From Cliona cf. orientalis (lineage: Eukaryota > Porifera > Demospongiae > Clionaida > Clionaidae), in NCBI GenBank assembly GCA_963930775.1, contig OZ005704.1:6634001-6698000 (forward strand): a stretch of DNA of 64,000 nucleotides, written 5' to 3'. Every line of letters begins with the position of its first letter. Within the stretch, counting starts at the first letter, position 1. A program made the translations under genes and the position numbers. The notes under the pieces are model-generated. The model was not told where the DNA came from and made no database searches. It saw only the letters and a list, made by a program, of their open reading frames with translations. Below are positions 42,381 through 57,300 of this stretch, piece by piece.

Positions 42381-45300
42381 CAAAGTCACCGAGCTGTCGG
42401 CAAGTACACGTGATGTAGTTCTCGAGAAGGACAAAGTGCGATTGCGGCCGACACATACTAGTGCCCCAGGAGCCTTGAGTGAGGTCACCAGCACTAGCTG
42501 ATACGAGAGGATACTGCCAGAAGAGACAGCTGCAAAAGAAAAATTATCAGTGAAATTATATTAATAACCAACAGAGAGAGAAGAGGGGAGAGGGAGAGAG
42601 AATAGTAACATACTCATTTTCATTGGGGAGCAGGCCCAGGGAGTGATCGGTGTAAATACGATAAATTAGCTGGTCTGAGGATGGGAAGAGATCAATGCCT
42701 TCCGAATCAATTCCAACAGACATAACCTGAAATGGTGGATTGATACACGACATATAAATTATGGACATATAAAAATTCCTATTGATGACCCACCTTTGAC
42801 CTGAGAGTCGGCTTCCGGAAGAGATTCTCAGTGAAGAACTCAATAAAGTGCACATTGACACACTGTGAAAAAAAAAGATCATCGATATAACACTCTTCAT
42901 CAGAATGCACACAATACGCATATCACACTATCCCACACCATGCCTCTAGACCCTCGTCCTTCTTACTACACTTCCCCTTCCAAATTTTTTCCTCAATTCC
43001 TGGGGATGAGGCTAAATCTAACATACTTACAGGTGCTGGTACTGATATGACTTCCTCAGGAAACTGGACATAGTCAGCTCGGTTGTCCCCAGGAGAGGAG
43101 GTGAATATTCTCCCCGAGAGAGAGGCTGGGGGGAGCTTCACTGCCTCCATGTAGAAGGAGGTTCTTGTGTAGCTGAGTGGCTGGCCCCCTCCAGCGAGGG
43201 GACAAAGGGAACCCGCCACGAGGGAGTACGCAAACTCCTTCATCAGCTGAACAAACTGAGAGTGGCCCCTGCAGAAACAAATTTAATGATAATTTCACAA
43301 GCAATATTTCTGCTGCTTTTCTCCCCTACTATTTTCAACACATCTTACATATTATTATGACATTGTGCATAAATCATAGAGTTACTACTAAAGTGAACAT
43401 TTCTACATGTATATAGACAGATTGTACTTACTCGAATGTGATATCACTGGCAATTCTATGGAAGATATTGAGCATTGTATTGATATAGTCAGTATTGTTC
43501 AAGACTCCAGTAGTGGTTGCCTTGGAGATAAGAGTACTGATGGTGGCCTGCACTGTGTCCGAGTGGTTCTGGAGCTGACCAGAGACAGTGCCGGTCAGCA
43601 GTAGGTCATAGAGAGAGGACGCCACGTCGTTCAGCTGCTGGGAGGTGGCTACACTGCGAGCGTTGAAGTAGACTGGGTAGAGTTGAGTGAGAACACTGTC
43701 CGACACCAGTACGACTATTGCCGCATTAGCAGATGATACTTGGCTGGAGGGAAAAACAAAGGACAAAAGTATCCATAATAATATTATTATTATGCCTGTC
43801 AATTGATCTCTAGTCCTTTATAACTACTGCATTCAGACTAAACAGCCCCACTTTCTATGCTCATCCTCAGCTCTTCAATATCGATATCACAAGGCTACAA
43901 AAATTACCACTTTCAAGATTAAAATGTTAAAACTTACTGTACAGGAGATGAGATCATGACCTGGAAGGCGGACGGAGTCTCGGGTACCGCTATGATATTC
44001 ACATCCACACTCCTGCTCTCCTGGTTAGAGGAGAATGTGACTGGTGTCTCGGTGCTTGTGAAGTGGCGCTGAGCCAAGGCCGGCTGGAATTTGATCTGGC
44101 CCACCTCAATCTCCCTGCTTGGCTGGGTGGTGTTGTAGATCACCTCTGTTGTCAGAGCAAGGCCGTCAGTGCGTTCGATGTTGATGAAGATTCGACCTGG
44201 TGATGAAGCCACCACCATCAGATTCTCCTCACTGATCTGGAAGACGGCCACGGTTCTCGGCTGCACACGAACTCTGACCTCACTGGGAGTGCCCAGGCCA
44301 ATTTCACCCTCAATTACCGGGGAGAGTCTGACTGTGAATTCATCACCTCCAGCTGGCACCTGCACAGTAATGATAAAAATACATAATATATCCATCCATA
44401 CAAGTACAGTATAGCTATTTATAGATATCCAAACAAATAGTATAATGGCTGTGTTAAATTTTAGCAGCAAAATTTTCACAATATACGATATACACTCTCT
44501 AGATATCATACAAGCAGACTGATAAACTTTACCTTTTAGGGAAGTAAGACATGCAATTATTATTAGATAGCAAAGATATGCATGCTCCATGAATAGTATC
44601 ACAATCATGCAATTCGCATACACTATTGGGATTGAGTTGCAGTGTGAGCTCATTTTCTGGTACAGTCTGGCCGGCGGCAAACACCAGCCGTCCTCTGCTG
44701 TTGACCAAGATGGCGTCCACTGGTACGGGGTGAGTTCCACCATCAGTGTAGGCTGCCTCCCAAGCCACCTCCACTCGGCCAAAGAGACCAGTGGCCTGGG
44801 AGTCACGTCGAACCTCGAGAACTCCCGACGGCATCAGGTCCTCGGAGAGAGAGAGGGACGGGGTGAGGAAGAGGAATACACCACCTGGATTGTCACTGGG
44901 TGCAATGGTCAAGTCTAGGGATCGCTGCATGGAATGAATTATCAGAATCAGAATGATGATATTACGGAAGCCTTAGCTTTGCTCACACGTAACTTTGCTC
45001 ATGCAAGGATGAATAATGAGTTTTTAACCTCAATCACACTGTCACAGAGTTGAAACAGTATAGAGAGTCATAATATGCTCATGCCATGTGTACACATCGC
45101 TATAGATTACATCTGCCTTGCTGTATCGTAGATAACATGAATCGCCTTTAATTTGGGCACTCTCATGCGCTTCTGCTGTATCAAAACTTCGATCATCAAT
45201 AGGCTAAATAAATAACTTACAGCTTGTGGGTCAATGACTGCTGCCCCTCCAGGAGGCTCATTCAGTGCCACACTGAATCTCTCCGCTCCCTCCGACAAGT

Positions 45301-48300
45301 CGTCATCAATAATCGTCACGGTGATGAATCTCGTGGTTTCTCCATCGCTAAAGACAAGCTCCTGACTCAGTGGCACAAAATCAACCCCAGATGTGGCCAG
45401 GCCATTAGCGTCTGTCTGAAGCTGCACCGATAGCTGACCGGTGTTTCCTTGAACTCTCACAACAGAAAATGTGAACTGGCTGCCTTCTTGAACAACAGCT
45501 GACGTAGGGCTTAGCTGGAACAGACCTGCTCCTCCTTCATCATCCACGATGGATATTTGAGCTGTAATGGCTGTATTCAGCGACGAGAGTCGTGGTGTAG
45601 TGACAGAGAAGCCTGGGTTTGGAGACCTTGTGACAGAAGTTAGCTGAAACGTGAAGACTTTGATCGGACTAGAAACGGTGTTATTCGCCAGCGGTACGTT
45701 GATGTAGCCGATTGTCTGTCTGTCCTGGAGAGTGACGGACATGGAAGAGGTTGGAAAGTCGACCCCAGCTTGTGCGGGGAGCTGGCCTGGTAGGATGACA
45801 CTGCTGGAGGACGGTAGAGCCATGCCAGTGACTTGAATGGCTCCCCTGGAACCATAGACCCTCCAGATGGGGATAGCAACCTGAGAAATAGAAATATAAT
45901 ATTCACGCTAAAGGTGAAGAATCTAGATTAGCAAATTTGATATAGGCTTGAATTCAAGCATGCTAGCTCTAACAGGCAGTAAAAATTATTACATTTTCTC
46001 CCTCCAGTCCAGTGAGTGTCCTTCCTCCTAGTTGGACCACGCCCCATTCCTCAATGATGGCCAGACTTGCACTGGGGTCTATGCCCGCCGCAAACTGCTG
46101 AGTCAGTGAAGTGGCAGAGAGCTGTATTGCAAACGCCTCTGGTGTTCCATGAGGCTGAACGGGAGAGGCGGTCAGAGAGAATCGAGTGGCAGTGCTGGTA
46201 GGTGTGAGGGGGAAGCTATTAGTGGCTGGGGTGGTGGTTCCGATGGAGAACTGGCTGCCAGGAACGCTAGCAGCTGTCCACGTCACTTCAACATCGCCCA
46301 ACTGGCCTCGTCGACTCACACTCAACACTACATTACCACTAACAACAGCTGCAGGTGTGAGTATGTGTGAGTAGGATTATAATGTGATATTTTTGTAAGA
46401 ATGATAGATATAAGATAATATCATTGAGCAAACACTCAATGATAACTATCAAGGACTATGAAAACATACTATCTATAATCTAATATTAATAATTTCTCAT
46501 ACTTACAATCGTTCACTGAGGCTGTGAGAGACCGTTGATCAAAGAAGACAATAGGGTTGGCCACATCATCGCCGATGACCAGCCTTGCAGGTGCAGCTGC
46601 ATCACCCAGTCCTCCAGCCAGCTCACTCGGTGCGGTGACCTCAGCCCTGGCAACGGCGAGAGTTATGGTGGCCCCAGGAGCGAGGAAGGCATCCTGAGTC
46701 ACGGGCAGGGAGACCTGCTGGATAGTCTGGTCAGGAGTGAAACTGCGGATGATTGGACGTGTGACAAAATTTTCCAGTGGATTCTGCAGAGTGAACATAA
46801 TATAATATTATTATTAGGTTGCCATAAGGTGGGCACAGCGATGCCGAGAAAGGTAAATTTTTAGCTTGGGTCGAATGCCTTCTGGTCACCTCCCACTCGT
46901 ATGCAGACAAAATTTGTTAGTATAATGATATATGACTTTCTTGGCATAAAATATTTATTAATTCTGTGAAATTTACACCATTAGTCTTAAGTATTTGTTA
47001 CAATGTAGCAGAATTCAATTATTCTACATTGCACATGATTGCTGACATAAATCTCTGACCTGGTCGTAGGTGATGTTGACTGTGACTTGAGTAGTGCCAG
47101 TGTTGCCTCCAGAGCGAGTGATGTCAAAGCTCAGTGTTCTCGAGATGAGTTGACCACTAGTCACAGCCGTCAGGGCAACGTTGGACACACCATATTCACC
47201 AAATGGAGCATCATTGGAACTGAATAACAAAAAATAATTGCAATAATAACAATACTAATCATGCATTCCTTGGCTGGAATAAAAATTGTATGTCCCCCAC
47301 AACCCTAACCCCTCCCTCCACAAAAAAATATAACTATGATGGGAGAACTCTTAGTGATGGTGAAATTTAAGAAGGTTTTTATACCTAATAATGAGTATGG
47401 CAGTAATGGTGAAAAGGGAAATACTACTTTAAGAGGGTTCTTTATGCCTTACCTTATAATGAGTGTGGCAGTTGCAGCCTGTGAGTTGATGGTAGCACCC
47501 CCAGTGGCACGGGTGAGGGCGATGGAAAATATCTCATCCATTTCAGACAGATCATCGGCCAACACCGTGAGCTGTAGGGACACCTGACCAATGCCGGACG
47601 GAAAGAGAACGAAGCCACTGCTTGGGACCAAATCAAGCTCTACAGGATCCTGAGAACCAGCACCACTACCGATACGAGTGATCGCAAATGACACCTGAAT
47701 AGCACCAGTCAGGTCTCCAGTGCGAGCCACCGAGAGAGACACGGTTGAATTTGTGCTCTGTTCATTTGTTCGCACACCGGCGAGGGACTCTCCGAGGAAG
47801 CTGACTTCACCGAATGGAGTGCCTCTTTGAGCGACTGTGATGGAGGCCTGACTTTGGGCAGAGTCGAGGAAGAGATTGTTGGAGACTCTGGTAAGTGTGA
47901 CAGTGAACATCTCCTCAGCTTCATCTCCACTACTAGGCAGCACTATGATCTCAATCATACCATTCCTGAGCAAGAGAGAGAGAATGGAAGTACTATAAAT
48001 AAACACAAACTGTGGATTAAATCAGTACACAGAAAGTTGATGGTTGGCAACAAAGATAGAAGTGGATTGATCATGCAGATTTAAATCGATGCATCACTCA
48101 AACAAACAAACTTTCAATCAGCTTGCAAACATTCCTAGTGTTGCTACAACACACTTACATCCTTTTATACCTATAACATAATACAAATGCACTTACGGTT
48201 GTCCATTGGCAAGAGTCAATACTCCACTGACAGTGCCCACGGCGATATCATCGGTGACTGGCAGGCCTCCTGCAAGGCTCCTACTGACAGACCAGTGGAT

Positions 48301-51300
48301 ATCTGCCTGAACACTCTGCATGTTTGCACCCGCAGTCCTTAGCACATTTAAGAACACCGAAGCTGGTCCAGTCTGAACGGTGGGGTTGGGAACGCTGACT
48401 CCAGAAATTGCTGCAGGGTCGAATCCGACAGTACCAAAAGGTGAGTCGTTAGCATCAATGAAGATGGTTGCTGATGTGATTGAGCCGAGAGCAGCAAGCA
48501 TAGGATTAGAGATCGATACATCAAAGTTTTCCTCAGTTTCCGGATCAGTATCATCGATGATCCTGACAACTATCTCTCCCATGCTTTGACCCGGAATGAA
48601 AACCAGAACACCACTTACAGATTCAAAGTCACTTCCTGATTGAGCACCTCCATTTGTTGCACCATACTGCACTGACACTGTTGCCAGACTACCTCCAGTC
48701 CTGACCACAGGAATGGTGACAGTATTTCCTTCAATGGTCTCATATCTGCTCTGAATGAGAGAGAGGGTTCCGTAGGGGTCATCTGATGGCTGGATAACGA
48801 CAGTAGTGGCCGCGCTAGGGCCAAGGCTTGGTGGCTGGTCGACCGAGGAAGGGTCCAAGCCGGTGTCAAAGTTCCTTCCACTGTCACCGATTACCTCAAC
48901 TGAGTCGAGACGGATAGAGAAGCGTTCCTCCAATTCAGCCGTGTCATCATTGACGATCACAACGGTGATATTACCAGCTGTGCTGCCATCTGGAATGATT
49001 GCATCTACAAGAGAAAGAAAGTGACGGTATGGGATCCAACATTATTTTTCACTAAAGAATTATATATACAGTATAATATTATTATAAATTACTACTTACA
49101 ATTGGTTGAGATGCTAAAGTCATTGCTATTCGCAGAAGAGAGTAGAATGCTGAAGTTGACTCTGAGTGTTCCAATGACCCCCTGCGTTCTAACGAGATCC
49201 AGAACCACTGTACCAACATCTTCGTTCACCATAACTTCGCTAGTCACCTGGTCAAACTGTACCAATCCGTGTGGGTTATTACTTGCCGGTATGACAACCA
49301 GAACCTCTGAAGAATTCGTATCAACACTTGCAAAAGTCGTTGAAACAATCGCTAGTGTAAATAGTCTGGCAACTTCTGGAGTTTGATCGGTCAGTGTCTG
49401 GACTGCAATGGTAGCTCTTGTCTGTCCCTGTGTGAAGACCACTGTGTCAGTGGTGGTGACAAAGACGGAACTATCTGGGGGAGAAAGGACCCACGTGGCT
49501 GTTACTGTTCCAACCGTTCCAGCATTCCGGAAGACGTCCACACGGAGCTCTGCTCCTTCGTTGACGAGGAGACCCTGAGGGAATTGCTGGAGACTGACAA
49601 CTCCATTGGGATCGTTGCTCGATCGAATTGCAATTCGTGATTCTCTTGGATCAGATATCCTGCCTCCACCCTCCACTGATGTGAGAGAGATGGCAAAGGC
49701 TTCAAAGAGTTCAGGAATGCCATCGTCCACTGCTCTCACTTGGAAGGACCGTTGTCTCACACCCTGTTTTATAGATAGAGGATAGAGCAATAGTGATTGA
49801 TATTATATTGGATACACGTAAATGTATGTAGCCTTGTTTCCATTCCCAGTTTTGAAAAAGCTGGGAGTAGGCCCAAAGATGATCGAGTGTAAAAAAAAAG
49901 TCAGATATTACATTATTATAAGACTTGACTCACATCAGCAAAAGTCAAGTTTCCTTCAGCTGGTTGAATATCATCTACACCATCATCTTCTACCTCCCAG
50001 TAGACTACAACTTCTCCAACAAAACCAGTGGAACGCTCAACAGTCAGCGTAGCCACACTCATTGGATCACTGAAATCAGCACTCTCAGACAGAAGCAACT
50101 GCGAATAAAATGAGAATGAAAAAATGTATAAGCTTGTTGATATACAAGGCGCCCAAATGAACTTACCAATAGGCTGGTATTGGAGAATGAAAAGACTCCA
50201 TTGATATCATCATTAGCCAAGATGGTGACAGTGATGACATTTTGATTCCCAATCTGTGCTCCATCAGTGGCAGATTCCAATTCCACTGTGAATACCTCGT
50301 CCAACTCGGGAATGGCATCATTGACAATATCAATCATAAATGTAGTTCTCTGTTGCCCATCGATCAACTGGACCGTCCCAGACGCAGTGGCTCGACTAAC
50401 ATCATCCAGAGACGCAGTGCCTGGCCTTACGATGTAGTTAGCTGCAACAGTACCAAAAGATCCACGGGTTCGAACGATCTCCAACGATACTGCTGCACCC
50501 GGCTCCTCGGCCACACTGGCAGTGGTGAACGCAACGTCGATCACTCCTCGAGAGTTGTCATTCTCTTGGATCTGCACTGTCACAATCCCTCCCCCGGCAA
50601 GAAGATGAGGGGAGTCAGTGACACTGCCCTCACGGTCTGATTCACTGGCCAGTCGCACGCTGGTTATATTCACCAGGAAGCTCTCTGCTACTTCAGGGAT
50701 GTTGTCCTATACCAGTGCAACAAAGAGATTTCATAGTTACATGTGCATCTATAGCCCCTTTAATCTGTCAGTGTAATTATTCACACCCACAAAAAGCATC
50801 TGGTCAAAAACAATGTAGGCTGAGCTAAGGGAGCAAACTTAATATTGGGCTACTTGACAAGAATTACGGCTATGTTCATCTTTTTACTCACGTGAAGGAT
50901 AGTGAGAGTGATAGTGGAGGAGGACTGTTCATCTCCCATCACAATTTCACTGGTGGCGGGTACAAAGTCCATCAGAGGCTCCGCCCTTTGCTCAGTGGGC
51001 AGTGAGGAGCTGACGAGAGTTGTGTAGCCAATCACAACTGATCCGATGGTTCCAAATTCCCGTATGATAGTTAGTTGGACTGTGTTGTCCATGCCATCAG
51101 TTTCCATGGTGACTACTGAGGTAGAAGACCAGGAAATTACACCATGAGGAGCATCATTTGCTTCAACCGTGACTACGGCTTCCTGTCGCCCGGTAACAAG
51201 TTGAGGCTGATTGACTCCGCCTCCTTGGACAGTGGCCGACGTTAGGCGAACCCTGGTGACCTCATTCAGTTCAGGTACAGAGTCCGGTTGGAATACCAAG

Positions 51301-54300
51301 GTGATGGTTGCCGTGGATACACCTTCAGGGAAGACGGCTATTCCACTTGTGGGCGTGACTTCACCCTGGCTGTGGTCTCCATTGAGCTCCCATGTGACAG
51401 TCACATGACCAAAGAGTCCAGCTTCCCTTACAAGAGCAAGATTGACTGTGGTGAATGTTTCAAGCTCAGGTGTTACAACAGAGAGAGAAGCCTGCAGGTA
51501 CATATACATATACATATTATACATATACATATGTACATATTATATGATGTAAACATTATCTCATCTTGAGTCATAATTTGCATAATAATTATTATGCTCT
51601 AAGCAGCTGATCGATCACTATAATAAGGTAGCAAACTTTCTAGCTTGCATAATGCATGTCTGTGCAAACAGACGGCCATATTAGTAGGTGTGGTATACAC
51701 TGTACTCCTCTGAGTCATGTGGTAAGTTTATTTGTATATTATGCAGATTTATCCATATAGAGTCACATGGCTACCACTTCTCGTGCATGTGTGCAGACAA
51801 TAGCAATATTATATGCAAATGAGCACCTCTGCAAATCCTATTAGTCCATGAGCATTGTCATTGTTGAGTACAGTGATGGAGACAGACTGCCTGGGGCCGA
51901 GTGTGACTCCACCGCTTGGATTGGCCAGACGAAGATCGAAATTCTCGTCAATCTCTGGAATGACATCATTGAAAATTCCCACCACAAAGCGGAGGGATGA
52001 CTCTCCAGGCCTCAAAGTCAGTACCGTGTCTCTGTATAATAATAGTATTGAATGATTATGACAAAGAGTGAGTAGAGATGAACATTGCATAAGATAGAGG
52101 TACAAATTCAAGTGCAGCGATTTAACATCCAGACTATTAGCCTTCATAGAACCTTTTCATGAAAAGATAAAGCTGGCTTGCAGCTAAGCATCTGTTGCAA
52201 TGAACTAATATAGCATTCTTGTAACTTTATTGCGTAGCTAACACAAGAATAATTACTGCCTATATATGGAGCAACACCAGTACTGATGAATGCAAACTAC
52301 AATTGTGTAAGATAGCCACCTGTTGTAGTAGTCGGTCCTTTGGGGATCGACTGCAACTGTCTCGTAAATGATAGAAGTTTCAGTCGGCGGTTGGCCCTGG
52401 AGAATCCCAGCAGCTGCCAGATAGGTGGAGTTTCCAACTTGGAATGGGTAGAGGTGAGAGCTGGCTGGTACAACAGCACCCTGCATGCACATACAAACAA
52501 CTCAAATACCAGTAGCTTAATAATGAAAAGCACTAATTTTGCTTCCCAGGTCAATATTGGCTAGCTCTTCAACACTGGAAAAACTAGCAGTTGACCACAG
52601 AATGAGGCTACATATGTATGTTATGTAGATCTAACGATTTCATTGCATTGTACGTTAAATGGAGGGATATGCAAATATGAGGCTGAATTATTTACCGAGA
52701 GCTCAGCGGGCACTCCATCAACAAAAGCAAACAGCTGGCCAGCACCCTGGCCATTGGTGACCACTAAAAGTGTTGAGTCAACTGCTGTCGAGGGAGGCTG
52801 GGCACCAAATGTTGCACGCCTTCGTCGTCTTCTCCTCCTAGCTCCATCACCGTCGTACCCACCATAGTCTGTCGGATCTTCGCCATCTTTACCTTCGGTG
52901 GTCGTTGGTTCTGGGGGTGTTGTTGTCATCAACTGATTCTCTCCATCGGTGGTCATCATATCAGGGGGAGGTGTTGTAGTATCGGGAGGTGGCGTTGTCT
53001 CAGGGGCCTGCGTTGTCTCAGGGGCCTGCGTTGTTGGCGGCATTGTTGCCATCATGGTAGTAGCAGGATCAGGAGGATCTACTGGTTTACCATCGTCATC
53101 TGTGATCACCATACTCTCTGTTGTAGGTGGTGGTGTAGTGGGGGCCATTGTCGTAGGGGGTAGCGTTGTGGGGGGCAATGTTGTAGGTGGAGGAGTTGTG
53201 GGTTCAGCAGTGGTCATATCTCCAGGTTGGGGATCTATTGGTTTCCCATCATCATCCGTGATAACCATACTCTCGGTAGTCGGAGGTAAAGTTGTTGGAG
53301 GCAATGTAGTAGGGGGCAAAGTCGTTGGGGGCAGTGTAGTAGGGGGCAAAGTTGTTGGGGGAAGTGTAGTGGGAGGCAGTGTTGTGGGCGGTAGCGTTGT
53401 AGGGGGCAACGTTGTTGGTTCAGCAGTTGTCATATCTATTGGTTTACCATCATCATCCGTAACTACCATGCTTTCTGTGCTCGTAGGAGCCTGCGTGGTT
53501 GGAGCTTGTGTTGTAGGAGCCTGCGTGGTTGGAGCTTGTGTCGTAGGAGCTTGTGTCGTAGGAGCTTGGGTTGTAGGCGCTTGCGTTGTTGGAGCTTGGG
53601 TTGTAGGAGCTTGTGTCGTAGGTGCTTGTGTTGTGGGAGCTTGAGTTGTAGGGGGCTGAGTTGTTGGTGATTGGGTAGTCTGTGGAGGAATAACATCTTC
53701 TGTTGTGGCTACAGGCTCCATTGTTGTCTGTGGTTGTGACAAAGTGGTGGCAGGTGGCTGTGCAGCTGTTGTAGCAACAGGTGGAAGGGTCACAAAGTCC
53801 ACATCACCAAGACTCAAGATAGCTGAGGGAACTTCGATCTTCACTGGGCCATTTGAAGACAGAGTCCTGTTAAAAACAAACCGGCCAGTAGTCGCAGACA
53901 TTCTCAGAAGACTAAGCCCAGAGGTTTCTGAAGAGACTCCAAGATGTGGGATACCAAGCAAGCTCAAGAAAACAATATCGGTAGCTCTTTGAGTTGGGAA
54001 TGTGTGATCTAACCTGAACTGTCCACTTATCCATACATACACTGATGACCTAGATGGAGATATGCGATAAAAAAAAGATCATACTAAAGTTCTATATTGT
54101 AAAGACACCCCTGAAATACGGACATCTCCCATTATCAGGACACTACATGTACATGGCCCCAGCTGCATAAAGATGTGTACAATGCTACCCCTAAATGAGG
54201 ACACCTCCTTTTATAAGGGCACCTTAAGTTGTTCCTATGGCATCTCCTGTATTTGAATTTTCTTTACCTGGTATCAGTGAGACTGGCTACTGCCAGATTC

Positions 54301-57300
54301 AGTTCACCTCTATGGAGGTAAGTAGCCAGGGCAGATGCACCAATAGTGCTAAGCCGTTGGAACTGAACAAAGGCGGTACCGCTCCAGCGGTAGACGACTG
54401 TGTCCACGTTGGGATTAGCATCGTTGTCCTCACTGTTGGCTATGACAATGTAGCAGCTGTCGCCAATATTGAAGCTGACTACATCACTGGCTCCTTGAGT
54501 TGGTATACTTTGCACCTGCAAGACAAAAGAGAGAGAGAGAGAGATTGAATTTATGAAGCAACTGAGGCTCTGTCATAATACATGTATGCTCATATTCAGG
54601 CTCCTTCCAAAATTGAAAATCAGAAGGAGACTGGATATGATGCTACATGTATATACGTATATTATTATCAATGTGGAGTTAAGTAATTATAATATGTAAG
54701 TGGCGTGCATTAATTTTATACATGTACATTCTCACCAAAGTGAGCTGCTCTTCTTGGGTGAACCGATAGACGTGGGAATTGATGTTCCTGTTGGTACGAG
54801 TTCCTCTGTTGGTCACCACCAGAAGATCAACTCCTCTGCTCGGAGAGATGTAGGTGAAGCCGCTGGCATCGTTTGTTGTCAAGGTCTGGACTGGGACAAA
54901 TACTCCCCTCCATCCATAGAGAATAGCCTGGGAGCCTGATCCCAAGGCTAGAAACAGTCTACCAAATGCTGTGGAGAAGGAGTACCAGAGATCGGCAGAA
55001 CTGGTGTCCAGAGTTTGTAGAGGGTCCAGAGAAAATTCCGTTCCTGCAAGAGAATACGGAATATAAAAGTACAAGCCGATATAAAACACAGGGAAGGAAG
55101 GTATAAACTATACATGGATTACTCATTTTTTGAGCTGTGCCCTACATTGACCAGTATCAAAATTAATAAAAGTGACTTTTTCTTGCCTGGTATAGAGACA
55201 GCTGTTCCTGGCACTGTATCCAGCGTTACACTGACTTCATCAAATGTTCCAAATGATCTTGTAAGCTCAAATTCAATAGTCCCTACATCCTCTTCAACAC
55301 TGAGTTGTGATCCAGCTACCCCAACAGCTGACAGTTCAACAACACCGAAAGGATTCTGATTGGCCTGAATGATGACGGTTGCCACGGTTGCAACTTCAGA
55401 TAGTCTGCCCAGAGTGGGAGGAGCCAAGAGAGAGACAAAGAATGTTTCGTCGGTCTCTGGAAGGTCGTCCATTAGTGCTTCGATCTGAATTACCTGGAAG
55501 AGAAGATACAATGAGTGGATGATGAATAATGAAGTAGCTGGTACTTACTCTAGTTCGATCATTTGGGTTGAAGACAAGTGCTCCCATCGTTGGAGTAAGA
55601 TCCACAGGGAGGGCAACTATATTATCAGTATGAAATGAAACAACTGCTGCATATGATATATCTTCCTTTCTTACCTTGCTGAGAACCCATCTGCCTCACT
55701 TCAAAAGGCACAGTCACTTGTCCAAAGAGACCTCTATTTCGAATCACCGTCAACTGAGCAACTGTAAATGTCAATCATACAACATTGAGGTACTGTGCAG
55801 CTGGTACTTCATGCGCTGGCTGGCTTACCATTGGCAGTGCTGGGTGCACCTTGTGGTTCAGAGATTGTGGTTGTGAGTGACAGTCCTTCAAAGCTGAACA
55901 CCCCATAGGGATCATCACTTGGAAGTATAGTTATGCAAGCTATTTAACATATACAGATCATTAAATCTATGTCTATTGGTATACATTATGAATGAAGACT
56001 AACTTGTTGTTATGTTCCCCAGTGTGGCTCCACTCTGAGGTGAGCTCAACAGTACACAAAACTCTTCATCTACTTCAGGAATATCATCATCAATAATGTT
56101 CACATTGATGACAGCTGTATCTTGGTTCTGCTCAAACACCAACTCTCCGAAAGCAACACCTATGCTGAAGTCCTGTCCACTGACAGCTGTTCCACTGTTT
56201 ACAAAGTAGAAGGCTGAAACTCGTCCAAATGCACCTTGTTCACGGGAGACAACCACACCCACCGTGCCAGCACCCTCCGTGATCACCTCCCTGTACAGTG
56301 AAATAATAATATTCTTAAATTTAATCCTAATAATTGAGTAGAAGCTCATTACTGCATCAATAATACTAAGGTAGATGTTAATATTATACTGAGGAATAAC
56401 TTTGCACTCAGCATAATTGTCACGATAATGATGGGCATTTCAACCCATTGGTCTTCATCAGCCTTTGCACAATTATTGTGCGGTGTACAAAGTTATTAAC
56501 AAACATCTTAAATTTAATCCTCTCTCCACTCCATTGCTAGGAAGTACTCACATGTCTTGAGCGAATGTGATGACTCCCTGTGGGCTGTCGTTGGGGGCAA
56601 CAATCACCTCAGCGATGGTGTTGGCGCCAAGAGAAGGTGGAATGCCCGGGGTCGAACCTCCCACCAAGCTCACAGAGTCCAATTGAACTATGAATACTTC
56701 TTCAATCTCTGGTACATCATCCTTTGGGGCAATACCAAGCATCAATATAATCACATAAGGTGAGCAAATTTGTGTTGTCGGTTATTGTCAATGCATTTTG
56801 GGAACCTAGAACCCTGCTCATTACATAATATGGTATTGCTCAGTACAAAATAGAAAATAATAGCTTTATTTGGGAAACACGTACAGGTAGGCCAGTATTC
56901 TATTGCTATGATTAGGTACACTTACGTCAAGAATATTCACGCTGATGACGGCAGACTGCTGCATGTCTTCAAGAATAACCTCCATAGGTAGCGATACAAA
57001 ATCAGCGCCAGCCGTAGCCAGAGACTGGTCAGGGGTCAAGGCAGTTCGGCTACCAGCTCGGGGAGTGTACACAACTCGGATTGTACCTAACAAATAATGA
57101 TACATTAGAGGAGGAATGGCATTAATATCCAAGTATGCGAATCAATCAACAGGGTATAGATGTCACCTAGCCCTCTCTCTCTTTACATCAGCAAATACTT
57201 TCATATTGTATTGTATAAAGCAGACTTACCAAAGGTGCCAAACTCTCTTATAATGGTGAATTGGACACTTGCACCTTCCTGAGATCTGGCAGTGAGAGAG

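Noticed and set aside
42931..43020. TAGACCCTCGTCC to GGGGATGAGGCTA as a further family 2 copy
   Set aside because: Termini are too divergent and no flanking duplication is visible.
52949..53644. A 231-codon plus-strand open frame rich in Gly/Val/Ser
   Set aside because: It is the complement of the Thr/Pro repeats of the receptor; repeat periodicity keeps it free of stops.
53460..53660. Regular short repeats that might suggest a CRISPR-like array
   Set aside because: The units are 15-bp coding repeats without spacers, in a eukaryotic gene.
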